From Xylocopa sonorina (taxonomy: Eukaryota; Arthropoda; Insecta; Hymenoptera; Apidae), in assembly GCF_050948175.1 (NCBI RefSeq), contig NC_135202.1, positions 3,038,001-3,102,000 on the forward strand: a stretch of 64,000 nt of DNA, in the 5' to 3' direction. Of the stretch, positions 62,481 through 64,000 are shown piece by piece; position 1 is the stretch's first letter; every line of letters begins with the position of its first letter. A model generated the notes under the pieces. That model saw only the letters and a list, made by a program, of their open reading frames with translations, ran no database searches and was not told the DNA's origin. Made by a program: the position numbers and the translations under genes.

Positions 62481-63626
62481 ATTTTTTTGCAGAATACTTC
62501 ATTTACATCGTCAATTTTTATCGAAAGAGCTTCTCATTCCTAAAGCGACATAATGGACCTAATCAGATTGCAGTTACTATTGAAACACATCTAATACAAT
62601 ATCTCAAGGAATAACTGAATTATATTTTTTATACAATTTGTATTTAAAGAAACTATGTGTCTTGAACGTTCTTCCATAATATGGTTAGTTCTACACGGTA
62701 ACCAAGGTAATTACGATCAAGTATTTATACAATTTTTAATATCAACTTCTTTCAAAATGTATTATGATCAGTTTTACATAATTGTTGATTTTGTTCATAG
62801 TAATACTGTTTATCAAATGTTGATTATATCGTCTGTAATAGTTATCTTTTTGTATTACATAATTCGAAATATGGCCAGCATACGTTGTATCAATATTGTG
62901 ATTATTAATTATGATTACAACCCGGACCTTATACTCTCTGACATATTATTGTATATTAAAATCAAAATGAATAACAATATATAAATGCAGTAAGTACGAA
63001 CAGTTATTCTTCCATCTTTTCCAAGCCTTCAAATTCTGGAATCCATTGGCCTATTTACTTATTAAACTTCAATCGTAAATGCGATGGGTTAAGGATATAT
63101 TTCGGTGAATGTACAATTACGATCGACTTTAATCTCCTGACTCGGTAGGTCATTGGTTTTGAAATTATATATTGATATGCACCTCCTATCATTCCCTATC
63201 GAAATCGCGTTTCTGACCGCAACCCATAGGAGGAGACACTGTTCCAACGTATATAATAGCAACGAATTGCAACTAGCTTTCAGCAATCCAGGTCACGTCT
63301 TGGATGAACACGTCGTTCACATTACAGGTCCCCAAACATCGTCTGGCCAGAACGCCCGAAGACTATTTTGACGAAATACAGACTTAACCGTAATTTTTAT
63401 ATTTTTTTTATTTAACTCTTTTATGTTCATCCATCTTTTTACACAGCTACTGACCCTGTGAAAATCATTCAATAATAAATAATACGACTTGAGGATATTT
63501 ATAAAACAGATACCATATCTCATATAGAACATAAGCCTTCAGACGCCTAAACAAACATACGATAATACAGGGGAATTTAAATGCAGAATTTGGAGAGTTG
63601 CTGATATATTACTAAAAATCTAGTAA
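62481..63626. other. ILK 3' flank and upstream region of the carboxylesterase
   Basis: AT-rich DNA, very AT-rich at 62600-63000, probably starting with the ILK 3' untranslated region. A 109-codon hydrophobic, Ile/Tyr-rich ORF at 62655-62984 looks like a chance product of low GC. No other gene is seen. Confidence 0.5.
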
Positions 63627-64000
63627 ATGATGGGTGAACCAATAGTCACAGTGAAACAAGGTAAACTACGAGGTGTTGTCACGAACAGTTCCTTGGGATG
63701 TCCGTACATCGCCTTCAAGAATATTCCGTTCGCCGCTCCGCCTGTTGGAAACCTCAGGTTTAAGGTCAGTTTCCGTTCCGTTTGCTACCAACTTTGAACT
63801 GATTCATCAAAAATCACTTATTTCATTTCGGCGTTTTCTCCGAATCCCATTGCAACTTTCGCATTTTACTTAATAAATTACAAAAATCGTGAGTTTGGTG
63901 AATTACATACTGTTGTTACGTTTCTTTGGTCACTGTAGGATCCGCAACCGCCCGCGTCATGGACAGGAATAAGGGACGCCACCAAGAACGACGTACGGTC
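63627..64000 (+). CDS. Type-B carboxylesterase, N-terminal part, cut by the window end
   Basis: Exon 1 (63627-63764) and the start of exon 2 (63939-64000, running off the window) join in phase 0. They give MMGEPIVTVKQGKLRGVV, then YIAFKNIPFAAPPVGNLRFK, then DPQPPASWTGIRDATKNDVR. GKLRG, the F-x-x-IPFAAPPVGxLRF block and the P-x-xPxxW segment are the standard start of alpha/beta-hydrolase carboxylesterases. In insects these include detoxifying esterases and juvenile hormone esterase relatives. There is no N-terminal signal peptide, which suggests an intracellular alpha-esterase-like enzyme; this is inference. The catalytic Ser, Glu and His lie beyond the window. Two adjacent ATGs could start translation. 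Confidence 0.9.

Noticed and set aside
62655..62984. 109-codon ORF downstream of ILK
   Set aside because: It has an Ile/Tyr/Asn-rich composition as expected from very AT-rich untranslated DNA; no conserved motif.

Overview
The window looks like nuclear DNA of a hymenopteran insect, most likely a bee or a relative. Genes are spliced with GT-AG introns, and intergenic DNA is AT-rich but dense in CpG (many cgcg tracts). The recognisable proteins match insect families closely. The tyrosine hydroxylase N-terminus matches my recollection of the Drosophila pale protein almost residue for residue. The taxonomic call is inference. All exon structures were joined by eye from splice signals, reading phase and family similarity, without transcript data.

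Layout. A complete TFIIE-beta gene (+, 256-1630) converges on a five-exon Ras-like GTPase gene of the RERG/RASL11 type (-, 6273-2374). Next is a seven-exon gene for an unrecognised 512-residue protein with a signal peptide and one membrane segment (-, 11814-9065). The tyrosine hydroxylase gene (pale, -, 21929-13489) follows, with seven exons and two in-frame acidic cassette exons. From about 21.9 to 60.2 kb I see no recognisable gene. This gene-poor stretch upstream of tyrosine hydroxylase holds decayed repeats, short terminal-inverted-repeat elements, a 36-base C run, long fold-back sequences and two small candidate secreted-peptide ORFs. Integrin-linked kinase (+, 60261-62480, seven exons, complete) and the first exons of a type-B carboxylesterase (+, from 63627, cut by the window edge) close the window.

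The genes do not form one pathway. They cover basal transcription (TFIIE-beta), small-GTPase signalling, catecholamine synthesis for dopamine and cuticle pigment (tyrosine hydroxylase), integrin adhesion (ILK) and ester hydrolysis (carboxylesterase).

I found no convincing new multi-gene system. The points most worth following are the unrecognised seven-exon membrane protein, the conserved acidic-cassette design of tyrosine hydroxylase, the Ras-like protein with non-standard switch regions, a 148-bp TTAA-flanked element sitting almost alone in a TFIIE-beta intron, a GC-AG intron, and several long inverted repeats, one of them inside ILK intron 1.
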